Below the pieces are notes generated by a model, which was not told where the DNA came from, did not search any database, and worked only from the letters and a program-made list of their open reading frames with translations. Source: Rhizobium sp. WYCCWR10014 (lineage in GTDB: Bacteria; Pseudomonadota; Alphaproteobacteria; Rhizobiales; Rhizobiaceae). From it: DNA of 64,000 bases. This document shows positions 8,113 through 15,847 of the stretch, one piece after another (the first letter of the stretch is position 1; every line of letters begins with the position of its first letter). Position numbers and translations under genes: made by a program. The DNA is taken from contig NZ_LXFU01000023.1 of the NCBI RefSeq assembly GCF_001657485.1, positions 1-64,000 on the forward strand, given 5' to 3'.

Positions 8113-8469
8113 ATGATGACCCTGACACCGACCCTTTACAAGATCGTGACGGAAACGCTCTGGCAGCAAGCCAGACAAACCGGCATTTTTCATGGCGCCG
8201 GCATCGATCTCCAGGACGGCTTCATCCATTTCTCGACGGCGGACCAGGTGAAGCAGACCGCTGCCCTGCACTTTGCCGGCCAGTCCGGCCTGCTGCTGAT
8301 TGCCGTCGATGGCCGCGGCTTTGGTGACAAGCTGATCTTCGAGCCCTCGCGCGGCGGCGATCTCTTCCCGCATCTCTACGCCGATCTGCCGCTTGCCGCC
8401 GTGCTCTGGGAGGTACTGCTGCCGCTCGACGACGCCGGCGCCCATATCTTCCCGGAGCTGCAGCCATGA
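8113..8469 (+). CDS. DUF952 family protein
   Basis: A 118-residue protein of the DUF952 family, with the typical YKIVTETLWQQARQTGIFHG, then DGFIHFSTADQV near residue 40 and the C-terminal AAVLWEVLLPLDDAGAHIFP. Function is unknown, although the fold recalls ADP-ribosyltransferase-like proteins. The start was set at ATG 8113 (a second ATG follows at once); the longer frame adds residues unlike the family. Its stop overlaps the start of pyrD by four bases (ATGA), so the two are translationally coupled, an arrangement common in rhizobia. Confidence 0.88.
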   Translation: MMTLTPTLYKIVTETLWQQARQTGIFHGAGIDLQDGFIHFSTADQVKQTAALHFAGQSGLLLIAVDGRGFGDKLIFEPSRGGDLFPHLYADLPLAAVLWEVLLPLDDAGAHIFPELQP

Positions 8470-9554
8470 TCGATCCCTTCAAGCGTCTCGCCCGCAAGGG
8501 TCTCTTCCTGTTCGATCCGGAAACGGCGCACGGCATGTCGATCGCCGCCTTGAAATCCGGCCTCGTGCCGGCCTGCCAGATCACGTCCGATCCGCGCCTG
8601 CGCCAGATCGTTGCCGGCCTTACCTTCGAAAATCCGCTCGGCATGGCCGCCGGCTACGACAAGAATGCCGAGGTGCCGGAGGCGCTGTTGAAGCTCGGCT
8701 TCGGCTTTACCGAGATCGGTACGGTGACGCCGAAGCCGCAATCCGGCAATCCGCGCCCGCGCATCTTCCGCCTGGTGGAGGATGAAGCTGTCATCAACCG
8801 CCTCGGCTTCAACAATGAAGGCCATGATGCCGCTTTCGGGCGCCTCGCCGCGCTCAGGGGCGGCGGCATGATCGGCGTCAATATCGGCGCCAACAAGGAC
8901 AGCGAGGACCGCATCGCCGATTATGTCGCCGGCATCCGCCGCTTTTATTCCGTCGCGCGCTATTTCACCGCCAACATCTCTTCGCCGAATACCCCCGGTC
9001 TGCGCGACCTGCAGGGGCGCGAAAGCCTTGCGGTACTGCTGTCATCAGTGCTTGCGGCGCGCGACGAGATGGCGGCGGCATCCGGCCGGAAGATTCCGGT
9101 CTTTCTGAAGATCGCGCCTGATCTGACCGAGGAAGGCATGGACGATATCGCCGCGGAAGTGCTCTCGCATACGCTGGATGGCCTGATCGTCTCCAACACC
9201 ACGCTGTCGCGCGATGGCCTCAAGGATCAGCGCCAGGCGAAGGAGACGGGCGGCCTTTCCGGCGTGCCGCTGTTCGAAAAGTCGACGGCGGTGCTTGCCA
9301 GGATGCGCAAGCGTGTCGGCCCTGATCTGCCGATCATCGGCGTCGGCGGCGTCTCCTCGGCCGAGACTGCGCTGGAGAAGATCAGGGCGGGTGCCGATCT
9401 GGTCCAGCTCTATTCCTGCATGGTCTATGAAGGCCCCGGCCTGGCCGGCGATATCGTCCGCGGCTTGTCGAAACTCCTGGATCGCGAAAAGGCCGGTTCG
9501 ATCCGCGAACTGCGCGATACCAGGGTCGATTACTGGGCGGCGCGGAAGGTCTGA
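8466..9554 (+). CDS. pyrD: dihydroorotate dehydrogenase (quinone), class 2
   Basis: A 362-residue flavoenzyme that oxidises dihydroorotate to orotate in pyrimidine synthesis and passes electrons to membrane quinone. An N-terminal amphipathic extension (residues 1-40) marks the membrane-associated class. FMN and substrate motifs are visible: NPLGMAAGYDKNAEV, FTEIGTVTPKPQSGNPRPRI, INRLGFNNEG, ANISSPNTPGLRDLQ, LKIAPDL, GLIVSNTT and IIGVGGVSSAE. Length is normal for class 2. It starts inside the DUF952 stop codon, and its last 25 bases overlap the convergent MATE gene. Confidence 0.97.
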   Translation: MIDPFKRLARKGLFLFDPETAHGMSIAALKSGLVPACQITSDPRLRQIVAGLTFENPLGMAAGYDKNAEVPEALLKLGFGFTEIGTVTPKPQSGNPRPRIFRLVEDEAVINRLGFNNEGHDAAFGRLAALRGGGMIGVNIGANKDSEDRIADYVAGIRRFYSVARYFTANISSPNTPGLRDLQGRESLAVLLSSVLAARDEMAAASGRKIPVFLKIAPDLTEEGMDDIAAEVLSHTLDGLIVSNTTLSRDGLKDQRQAKETGGLSGVPLFEKSTAVLARMRKRVGPDLPIIGVGGVSSAETALEKIRAGADLVQLYSCMVYEGPGLAGDIVRGLSKLLDREKAGSIRELRDTRVDYWAARKV

Positions 9555-10876
9555 TCGGCCCGCGACCGCACCAGCATCGCCAGGAAGATGCCGCGAAAGA
9601 GCAGGAAGGCGTTCATCGCCAGCCAGAGGCCGTGGTTGCCGAAGAGCGGCACGAAGACCGCGAGCATCAGGAGATAGCCGGCAAAAGATATCAGCATCCG
9701 GTTGCGCATGTCGGCCGACCACGTGGCGCCGATGAAGACCCCGTCCATCAGGAAGGCGAGCGCGCCGGTCAGTCCGGTGACCGCCGCCCAGGGCAGATAG
9801 GTTTCGGCCGCCTGCCGCACCTCGGGTGAGGTCGTCAGCACCGAGATCAGCCAGGGGCCGGCGAGGAAGAAGAAGGCGGAGCCGAGCGCTGCCAGTCCGA
9901 AGGACCAGAAGATCGTCAGCTTCAGCCCGCGGTCGAAGGCCGGCCGGTAATGCGCGCCGATCGCCCGGCCGATGATCTGTTCGGCGGCATTGGCAAGCCC
10001 GTCGAGATAATAGCCTGATAGCAGGAAGAAATTCATCACCACGGCATTGGCGGCAAGCGTCACCGCGCCGAAGCTGGTTCCGATCCGCGTCATGATGGTG
10101 AAGGCGCCGATCAGCACGAAGGTGCGGATCAGGATGTCGCGGTTGAGCGCGAACAGCTCGGCCAGGCGGTGCCGGGAAAAGACCTCCGCCCATGCCGGCC
10201 GGGCTGCCTTGCCGAAGCCGCTGAGCACGATGGCAAGCCCGGCGAGTGCGCCGACGGTTTCGCCGGCCATCGTTCCCCAGGCGACCCCCGCCACGCCCCA
10301 GTCGAGCGTCAGGCCGAGATAGATGGAAAGCAGGATGTTGATGCCGTTGATGATCGCCTGCAGCAGCAGTCCGATATTGCCCTGTCCGCGCCCGAGCACG
10401 AAGCCGAGGATGGCATAATTGGCCAGTGCCGCGGGTGCTGCCAGCATGCGGATCGAAAAATAGGTGCTGGTCGCCTCGGCGATCGCGCCTTCCGCCCCCA
10501 TCAGCTTCAAGCCCGCCGCCATTAGCAGCGGCGAAAGACAGAGCAGCGCCAGCCCGCAGCCGAGCGCCGAAATCATCGCCCGGGAAAAGACCGCCTGCTG
10601 CTCGTGCTGGTCGTGACGGCCATAGGCCTGCGCCGTCAGCCCGGTCGTCGAGGCGCGCAGGAAGTTGAAGCTGCCGAGGATCAGATCGAAGAGCATCGCG
10701 CCGATCGCCAGCCCGGCCAGCGCTTCCGCATTTCCCATGCGGCCGACGACGGCGGTGTTCGTCAGCCCGAGCAGCGGCGTCGTCATGAAGCCGAGCGTCA
10801 TCGGAAGGGCGATCGACAGCACCATCAGGTGCGTCACGTCGAATGCAAGCGCGTTGTGATTGCTGCGTGTATCCAT
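9530..10876 (-). CDS. MATE-family multidrug efflux transporter
   Basis: A 448-residue inner-membrane protein with about twelve hydrophobic segments in two similar halves. It is of the DinF-like MATE type, which exports drugs or organic cations in exchange for protons or sodium. Family motifs include LGLTNTAVVGRMGNAEALAG near the N-terminus and LDGLANAAEQIIGRAIGAHY in the second half. The 3' end overlaps pyrD on the other strand by 25 bases, leaving no room for a terminator between them. The substrate is unknown. The CAP-domain gene lies 85 bases upstream on the same strand and may share a transcript. Confidence 0.92.
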   Translation of the reverse strand: MDTRSNHNALAFDVTHLMVLSIALPMTLGFMTTPLLGLTNTAVVGRMGNAEALAGLAIGAMLFDLILGSFNFLRASTTGLTAQAYGRHDQHEQQAVFSRAMISALGCGLALLCLSPLLMAAGLKLMGAEGAIAEATSTYFSIRMLAAPAALANYAILGFVLGRGQGNIGLLLQAIINGINILLSIYLGLTLDWGVAGVAWGTMAGETVGALAGLAIVLSGFGKAARPAWAEVFSRHRLAELFALNRDILIRTFVLIGAFTIMTRIGTSFGAVTLAANAVVMNFFLLSGYYLDGLANAAEQIIGRAIGAHYRPAFDRGLKLTIFWSFGLAALGSAFFFLAGPWLISVLTTSPEVRQAAETYLPWAAVTGLTGALAFLMDGVFIGATWSADMRNRMLISFAGYLLMLAVFVPLFGNHGLWLAMNAFLLFRGIFLAMLVRSRADQTFRAAQ

Positions 10877-10961
10877 GCCGGCCTCGTCGCGGCAGCGCCA
10901 CGCGTCGTTTCAGACGCGCAACAGACGCTGCATCACTTGAACTGCTGCAGGCGGAATCACC

Positions 10962-11459
10962 TCAGCTGGAAAGCACCATGGCCCAATAGGGCAGGTTCCT
11001 GGAAGATGTATTATGGGCGACGGCGACGCCAAGGCCGCCATATCGACCGAGCATGTTTTCCAGGTGATGCGGCGAGTTGATCCAGGCCGCCACCACGGCA
11101 TCGACGCTCTGCTGGCCGGACGCGATGTTTTCGGCCGCCGGCAACCGCACGCCGCTCGCCTTGACGCGCGCGCCGAAACTGTCGGTCATGCCCATCAGAT
11201 GCGCCATCTTGCCGGCACTCGCCATGCGTTTCGCCTGGAACAGGGCGGCCGTACTTGCCGCCGGATCGACGGCAAGCGGCGGCAGGCCGTTCTTCGCCCT
11301 GAGCTGGTTGACGAGCGGCAGTACGCTCGCCGTCTCGTCCTCGCCGTCGGACGGCGTGCCGGCCATCCGCGGGGTCGTGGTGCAGCCGGCGATGCCGGCG
11401 GCGAGCGCAAGTCCGGAAAGGCGCAGCAGGCCGCGCCTGGAAAGATCGATGGGTGTCAT
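10962..11459 (-). CDS. CAP/SCP-domain lipoprotein
   Basis: A 165-residue exported protein. The N-terminus combines a twin-arginine-like motif (SRRGLLRLSG) with a lipobox (GIAGC, Cys26), so it may be a Tat-exported lipoprotein. The rest is a CAP (SCP/PR-1-like) domain with MAHLMGMTDSFGARV, AENIASGQQSVDAVVAAWINS, PHHLENMLG and YWAMVLSS. Bacterial CAP proteins are extracytoplasmic and mostly uncharacterised. It starts one base after the stop of the upstream DUF6460 gene, so the pair forms an operon. Confidence 0.88.
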   Translation of the reverse strand: MTPIDLSRRGLLRLSGLALAAGIAGCTTTPRMAGTPSDGEDETASVLPLVNQLRAKNGLPPLAVDPAASTAALFQAKRMASAGKMAHLMGMTDSFGARVKASGVRLPAAENIASGQQSVDAVVAAWINSPHHLENMLGRYGGLGVAVAHNTSSRNLPYWAMVLSS

Positions 11460-11460
11460 G

Positions 11461-11727
11461 TTACCGGCGGTAGCTGAAAAGACGAAGGATGATGAAGAGC
11501 GGGATGACGATCGTCGCGCCGAGGAGGAGATAGTCGCCGACGCGCCCGAGGGCCGAGAAGCCCCGGTACCAGATCTCCATGATGAAATCGCGTATGCCGT
11601 AGATGATGCCCCACGGCGTCAGGCCGAAGACGGTCATGACGAAACCGACGATCAGCGACACCACGATAAGCTTTATCAATGTGCGGCCGATTGAATCGCC
11701 GAGGAACCTGTTCGCCTGATCGGACAT
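11461..11727 (-). CDS. small inner-membrane protein, DUF6460-like
   Basis: An 88-residue protein with two hydrophobic segments (about residues 17-36 and 64-84) separated by a tryptophan- and tyrosine-containing loop (WGIIYGIRDFIMEIWYRGF). It resembles small rhizobial DUF6460 membrane proteins of unknown function. The start ATG at 11727 has a good AGGAG eight bases upstream, which overrules longer ORF calls. It is the first gene of a two-gene unit with the CAP lipoprotein. Confidence 0.75.
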   Translation of the reverse strand: MSDQANRFLGDSIGRTLIKLIVVSLIVGFVMTVFGLTPWGIIYGIRDFIMEIWYRGFSALGRVGDYLLLGATIVIPLFIILRLFSYRR

Positions 11728-11854
11728 AAGCCATCTCCTGTTTGCCCTTGGAATAAGGTCGCGGCGCGGCGCCCGCAAGCCCTTTCCGGAATTGGCCGCT
11801 TCGCCTCTGAAATAGGACTTGAGTTTTTTTGTGGCCGCCGCCAAATGCCGGCCA

Positions 11855-11903
11855 ATGCATGTCGCCCGGAAGTGTGCAGCGGTTCCGGGAAAACGACATG
11901 CAT
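11855..11903. repeat. nested palindromic repeat
   Basis: Outer arms ATGCATGTCG (11855-11864) and CGACATGCAT (11894-11903) are perfect complements, and an inner CCCGG / CCGGG pair encloses AAGTGTGCAGCGGTT. The core AGTGTGCAGCGG is shared with the repeat after 4727 and, in variant form, with that after 60910. It lies between two divergent genes, just before the methyltransferase start. Confidence 0.7.
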
Positions 11904-11928
11904 AAAACAAACAGCTACAGGCCCATTG

Positions 11929-12861
11929 ATGCAGCCCCACCAGCTTTCCTCAGGCGACGTCATCGCCGACCGCCGCGCCGATTATGCCAGGATGCTCGAA
12001 GAAGGCGGCGAGCCGGAAGCGGCTGCCGAGCTGATGGAACAGGCCCTCGAGCTCGTGCCTGCCTGGGCCGCCGGCTGGTATCGCCTCGCGGCCTATCTGG
12101 AAAAGGCGGGCAGGGGTGACGCCGCGATCGAGGCTTACCGCAAGACGCTTGCCTTCGATCCCGAAGATATTTTCGGCGCAACCCTCAAGCTCGCCCTTCT
12201 CGGCGACGGTGCCACGCCCGACCGGCCGCCGAGCCGCTATGTCGAGCGCCTCTTCGACGACTACGCCGACCGTTTCGAATCAGCACTTGTCGAAAAGCTC
12301 GACTACAACGTCCCGCAGAAGCTCGCAGCGCTCGTCGCCTCCACCGGCAGGCGCTACGAATGCGCCGTCGATCTCGGCTGCGGCACCGGTCTGCTCGGCC
12401 CTGAAATCCGCGGCGGTGTCGGCCGCCTCGAAGGCTTCGATCTCTCCCAGAACATGCTGGCAAAAGCCGCCGAGAAACGGGTCTATGACAGTCTTGCCCA
12501 GGCCGATCTCTCGCTTGCACCCGATCTCTCCGGCCTGTTTGCGGAGGCCGCGCGCCATCGCGCCGATCTGGTGACGGCAGCCGATGTGCTGATGTATCTC
12601 GGCAATCTCGAGAGCGTCTTTGCCATCGTCGGAGACCTCGCTGCATCAGGCGCCGATATCGCCTTTTCCGTCGAGGATGCGGGGGAGGGCGACGGCTTTC
12701 ACCTCGCTCCGTCGCTGCGTTATGCCCATTCGGAAAGCTATGTCAGGATGCTTCTTGCCCGTCACGGGCTGGAAATCCTGAAGATCGCCAAGTCGGTCAT
12801 TCGCAAAGATGGCAGAAAACCGGTTTCCGGCATTCTATTCCTTACGCGTAAGCCCGCGTGA
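11929..12861 (+). CDS. TPR-containing SAM-dependent methyltransferase
   Basis: A 310-residue protein. The first 85 residues form tetratricopeptide-like helices (AAAELMEQALELVPAWAAGW, DAAIEAYRKTLAFDPED). The rest is a class I methyltransferase with the SAM-binding loop AVDLGCGTGLLGPEIR, the acidic strand end GFDLSQNML, and a later LVTAADVLMYLGNLE. It resembles the TPR-methyltransferase group; the substrate is unknown. The start at 11929 follows the nested palindrome; the longer frame would run through that repeat and is unlikely. Confidence 0.85.
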   Translation: MQPHQLSSGDVIADRRADYARMLEEGGEPEAAAELMEQALELVPAWAAGWYRLAAYLEKAGRGDAAIEAYRKTLAFDPEDIFGATLKLALLGDGATPDRPPSRYVERLFDDYADRFESALVEKLDYNVPQKLAALVASTGRRYECAVDLGCGTGLLGPEIRGGVGRLEGFDLSQNMLAKAAEKRVYDSLAQADLSLAPDLSGLFAEAARHRADLVTAADVLMYLGNLESVFAIVGDLAASGADIAFSVEDAGEGDGFHLAPSLRYAHSESYVRMLLARHGLEILKIAKSVIRKDGRKPVSGILFLTRKPA

Positions 12862-12958
12862 GCGAACATTTCTTGCGATTTTTTAATAGGTCAGCATTGC
12901 TTACCTATTTCGCTTGATCAGAAGACCGAAAAACCCGATACTGCACCGCATCGGCAGA

Positions 12959-12993
12959 GAGCCCGGCAATATTACGCCGAGGCGCTCGGGCTC
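12959..12993 (+). terminator. possible terminator hairpin
   Basis: GAGCCCG (12959-12965) pairs with CGGGCTC (12987-12993), followed by CTTTCAT. The loop is long (21 bases) and the T-tract weak, so this is a tentative transcript end for the methyltransferase gene about 100 bases upstream. Confidence 0.35.
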
Positions 12994-13071
12994 CTTTCAT
13001 AATCCAAATTCCGTCGCGCCCGGGTCGTCCCAAGCGCGTTCCCGAACTCGTGCGCCGTGGAGACTGGCGAC

Positions 13072-13707
13072 ATGACACAGCTCATCAATGCCCTTGGCTT
13101 CTGGAATACGACTGCGACGCGCCACACCCCGATCGAAGATGTGCAGGGCATATTCTCCGGCAGCCTGGTTGCCGCGCTCGGCCTCTATGTGCTCGCCAGC
13201 GCCGGCCTTCTCACCGGCAGCACCGCCGGTGTGGCTTTCCTCCTGCATTATGCCTTCGGCGTCAATTTCGGCCTCGCCTTCTTCCTGCTCAACCTGCCGT
13301 TCTTCTATCTCTCCTGGAAGCGCCTCGGCATGGCCTTCACCGTCAAGACCTTCATCGCCATCGGCCTGACCTCGGTGATTGCCGATGTGCAGTCGCGCTT
13401 CCTGTCCATTTCGAGCATCCATCCAGCCTGGGCGGCCCTTCTCGGCGGCCTGCTGCTCGGCTTCGGCCTGCTGGCGCTCTATCGCCACCGCGCCAGCCTC
13501 GGCGGAGTCGGCATTCTCGGCATCTACCTGCAGGAGCGTTTCGGCATCCGCGCCGGCCTCGTCCAGCTCGCCATCGACATGTGCGTGCTCGCCGCCGCCT
13601 TCTTCGTCACCACCCCGCCTGTCGTCTTCTATTCGGTGCTCGGCGCCGTCGTCCTCAACCTCTTCGTCGCCATCAATCACCGCGCCGACCGCTACATCGC
13701 GCTTTAG
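13072..13707 (+). CDS. YitT family membrane protein (copy 1)
   Basis: A 211-residue membrane protein with about five hydrophobic segments: GSLVAALGLYVLASAGLLTG, GLAFFLLNLPFFYLSW, VKTFIAIGLTSVIA, AALLGGLLLGFGLLALY and VLAAAFFVTTPPVVFYSVLG. The conserved LLTGSTAGVAFLLHY and RHRASLGGVGIL mark the YitT / DUF161-like family, whose function is unknown. ATG 13072 was preferred over GTG 13057 because GGAG lies eight bases before it. A close paralogue lies at 15215-15847. Confidence 0.88.
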   Translation: MTQLINALGFWNTTATRHTPIEDVQGIFSGSLVAALGLYVLASAGLLTGSTAGVAFLLHYAFGVNFGLAFFLLNLPFFYLSWKRLGMAFTVKTFIAIGLTSVIADVQSRFLSISSIHPAWAALLGGLLLGFGLLALYRHRASLGGVGILGIYLQERFGIRAGLVQLAIDMCVLAAAFFVTTPPVVFYSVLGAVVLNLFVAINHRADRYIAL

Positions 13708-13713
13708 TTTTAC

Positions 13714-13758
13714 GCATGTCGTTATCGCAAAACCGCCGCACAGTTTTGCGCGACATGC
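13714..13758. repeat. nested palindrome after YitT copy 1
   Basis: Outer arms GCATGTCG (13714-13721) and CGACATGC (13751-13758), inner arms GCAAAAC and GTTTTGC around CGCCGCACA. It starts six bases after the stop codon and shares its outer arms with the repeat at 11855. It is a likely transcript terminator. Confidence 0.65.
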
Positions 13759-13860
13759 TCTAACGTTACAAAACGGTAAGCCATTCTAAACAAAACGTAA
13801 CTTGCCTGTGATCGGCCGCGGGGCGACACTCATCTCGCGCCGGATTTGATGAGGTGAGTT

Positions 13861-14028
13861 ATGTCAGATTTGGAAAAACTTGTCAGACGCCGTATGCAGG
13901 AAGAATACGCCAAGGGCGCTTCCGCGGAAGAAATTGCGAAAGTCGTTCGAGACCTCTTCAATAGCATCGACCTCTCGGACAATCGGTTTGACGCCGTTGC
14001 CGTACAGGCCACTCGGGATCACGAGTGA
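13861..14028 (+). CDS. small unknown protein
   Basis: A 55-codon gene encoding MSDLEKLVRRRMQEEYAKGA, then SAEEIAKVVRDLFN, SIDLSDNRFDAVAV and a short tail. GAGGTG lies about six bases before the ATG, the strongest ribosome binding site in the area, and a hairpin follows the stop closely. The protein is highly charged and mainly helical, with no signal or membrane segment. I do not recognise it. Length, ribosome site and terminator together argue that it is a real small gene. Confidence 0.6.
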   Translation: MSDLEKLVRRRMQEEYAKGASAEEIAKVVRDLFNSIDLSDNRFDAVAVQATRDHE

Positions 14029-14040
14029 TCCGATATTCGA

Positions 14041-14063
14041 CCGACCCGAGATTTTCGGGTCGG
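14041..14063. terminator. hairpin between convergent genes
   Basis: Perfect 9-base arms CCGACCCGA and TCGGGTCGG around GATTT. It lies 12 bases after the stop of the small gene and 33 bases beyond the stop of the convergent AhpD-like gene, so it may serve both. No strong T-tract follows. Confidence 0.6.
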
Positions 14064-14095
14064 TTGCAAGGATGATTTCTCTCTCAGCAGATCTT

Positions 14096-14557
14096 TCAGG
14101 CTGCCTTCTGCGCCGCATCGAGCGGATGCTGCGAGCGGAAGCCGACGGCAAGCCGGTTCCAGATGTTGATGGCGCCGATCGCTACCGTGATCTTCGTCAT
14201 TTCTTCTTCGGAAAAATGTGCCTTCAACGTCTCGTAGTCGGCATCTGGCGCGCCTGTCTTGGCGATATTGGTCACTGAATCCACCCAGCCGAGCAGCGCC
14301 CGTTCGCGGGCGTCATAGACCGGCGATTCCCGCCAGACGCACATCAGGTTGATCCATTGTTCGCTGAGCCCATCATGGCGGGCTTCCTTCACATGCATGT
14401 CGACACAATAGGCGCAGCCGTTGATCTGCGAAGCGCGCAGCTTGATCAGGTGGATGAAGCGGCGCTCCAGCCCGGAAGACTGGACATATTGCTCGAGCGC
14501 GGCGACCGCCTTGTAGGCATCGGGCGCGGCTTTGGCGAAGTTGAAACGTGGTTGCAT
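14096..14557 (-). CDS. AhpD-like carboxymuconolactone decarboxylase family protein
   Basis: A 153-residue alkylhydroperoxidase-type protein. The catalytic core INGCAYCVDMHVKEARHDG carries the redox pair C48 and C51 and the relay H55. Proteins of this type reduce peroxides through a cysteine pair, usually with a partner reductase. The start at 14557 has AAGGAG seven bases upstream and removes ten spurious residues of the longer frame. It follows an Rrf2-type regulator gene by 23 bases and is probably cotranscribed with it, which suggests a redox-responsive unit. Confidence 0.9.
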   Translation of the reverse strand: MQPRFNFAKAAPDAYKAVAALEQYVQSSGLERRFIHLIKLRASQINGCAYCVDMHVKEARHDGLSEQWINLMCVWRESPVYDARERALLGWVDSVTNIAKTGAPDADYETLKAHFSEEEMTKITVAIGAINIWNRLAVGFRSQHPLDAAQKAA

Positions 14558-14580
14558 GGTCTTTCTCCTTTGTTGGTGGC

Positions 14581-15081
14581 TCAACGAGCCGTCTTGCGTT
14601 CATGGATTTCAAGGAAGGCGCAGCCTCTAGCTGCGATCGATCCGTCGTCGACGGCGGCAAGGTCGATGCCGATATCGGCCAGGCTCGTCTTGGCGAGTTC
14701 GGCGCGATAGACCCGTTCGGCTTTCAGCATCGCCGCGTTGATGGTGCAGGGCTGGGCGAACAAGCGATCGGAGACCGGGTTCGGTCCGCGCTGGCGGATT
14801 TCGGCGCAGCGGAACGCCGGCGCAGACCCCTCGACCGCGAGCACGATGTCGAGCAGCGAAATCTCCTTCGGCGCTTTTGCCAGCCGATATCCGCCCTTCG
14901 GCCCCGGAACGGTATCGAGGATGCCGGCGCCTGATAACGCCTGCAGATGCTTCAGCAAATAGCTTGTCGAAACGCCGTGAAACTCCGCCAGCGCCGCCGC
15001 CGAAAGCACGCCGCCTTCGGAGAGGCCGGAAAGCATCGCAACGCTGTGAATGGCCTGCTCGACCCCATCGCCCATCTTCAT
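14581..15081 (-). CDS. Rrf2-family transcriptional regulator
   Basis: A 166-residue winged-helix regulator: AIHSVAMLSGL near the N-terminus, the recognition region GVSTSYLLKHLQALSGAGIL at 36-55, and wing VPGPKGGYRLAKAP at 58-71. Three cysteines (C92, C112, C154) are present but lack the close CX5-7CX5C spacing of iron-sulphur Rrf2 proteins, so sensing may be by thiol oxidation. The start at 15081 removes an upstream frame that would run across a 19-base palindrome, the candidate autoregulatory operator. It lies directly upstream of the AhpD-like gene. Confidence 0.88.
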   Translation of the reverse strand: MKMGDGVEQAIHSVAMLSGLSEGGVLSAAALAEFHGVSTSYLLKHLQALSGAGILDTVPGPKGGYRLAKAPKEISLLDIVLAVEGSAPAFRCAEIRQRGPNPVSDRLFAQPCTINAAMLKAERVYRAELAKTSLADIGIDLAAVDDGSIAARGCAFLEIHERKTAR

Positions 15082-15101
15082 GCAACTGGCCTCCTCAATT
15101 C

Positions 15102-15120
15102 GTGGATAAAAAATATCCAC
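15102..15120. promoter_or_regulatory. candidate Rrf2 operator
   Basis: Perfect inverted repeat GTGGATA - AAAAA - TATCCAC, 20 bases upstream of the Rrf2 start codon in otherwise AT-rich promoter DNA. Its place and symmetry fit autoregulation by a dimeric Rrf2 protein. Inference from position. Confidence 0.55.
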
Positions 15121-15214
15121 GATTATGTCAGCTGTCAAGAGGTGTCCTCGTTGCTTGCCACTTGCCTTTATCCTGACCCCGGATAGAAGACGGAAAAGCC
15201 GCCAGGGGAACAAC

Positions 15215-15847
15215 ATGGCATCCAACGCTTTCGCAGGCCTTCTGAATTCCAGCGCCGATCGTCACTCGCTGCTCGACGACGCCCAGGGCATCGTCGCCGG
15301 CAGCATGCTCGCCGTGCTCGGCGTATCGCTTCTCTCCGGCGCGGGACTGCTTGCCGGCGGCACGGCGGGCCTTGCCTTCCTCGCCCATTATGCGACGGGC
15401 TTCAGCTTCGGCCTCTGCTTCTTTGCCGTGAACCTGCCCTTCTATTATCTCGCCTTCCGCCGCTTGGGCGCCGCCTTCACCGTCAAGACCTTCGCCGCCA
15501 TCGCGCTCACCTCGGTCCTGTCCGAATTCGTCCCGCGCTTCATCAGCATGGCGCATGTCGATCCTTTTGCCGGTGCGCTCTTCGGCGGCCTCGTCATCGG
15601 CGCCGGCATGCTGGCGCTCTTCCGCCACCGCGCCAGCCTCGGCGGCATCGGCATTCTCGCCCTCTATATCCAGGATCGCTTCGGCTGGCGCGCCGGCTTC
15701 GTCCAGCTCGGCTTCGACGGCGTCATCCTGGCGCTCTCCTTCTTCGTCGCAAGCCCCTTCATCATCGCCTGCTCCGTGCTTGGTGCGATCGTTCTCAACC
15801 TCACGATCGCCATCAACCACCGCAAGGATCGCTATATCGCCATGTGA
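15215..15847 (+). CDS. YitT family membrane protein (copy 2)
   Basis: A 210-residue paralogue of the protein at 13072-13707. The same features recur in the same order: LLDDAQGIVAGSMLAVLGV, LLAGGTAGLAFLAHY, GLCFFAVNLPFYYLAFRRLG, AFTVKTFAAIALTSVL, RHRASLGGIGIL and a C-terminal INHRKDRYIAM. AGGGG lies before the ATG at 15215. The last codons overlap the GTG start of the helicase frame (ATGTGA), so the helicase may be translationally coupled to it. Function is unknown. Confidence 0.88.
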   Translation: MASNAFAGLLNSSADRHSLLDDAQGIVAGSMLAVLGVSLLSGAGLLAGGTAGLAFLAHYATGFSFGLCFFAVNLPFYYLAFRRLGAAFTVKTFAAIALTSVLSEFVPRFISMAHVDPFAGALFGGLVIGAGMLALFRHRASLGGIGILALYIQDRFGWRAGFVQLGFDGVILALSFFVASPFIIACSVLGAIVLNLTIAINHRKDRYIAM

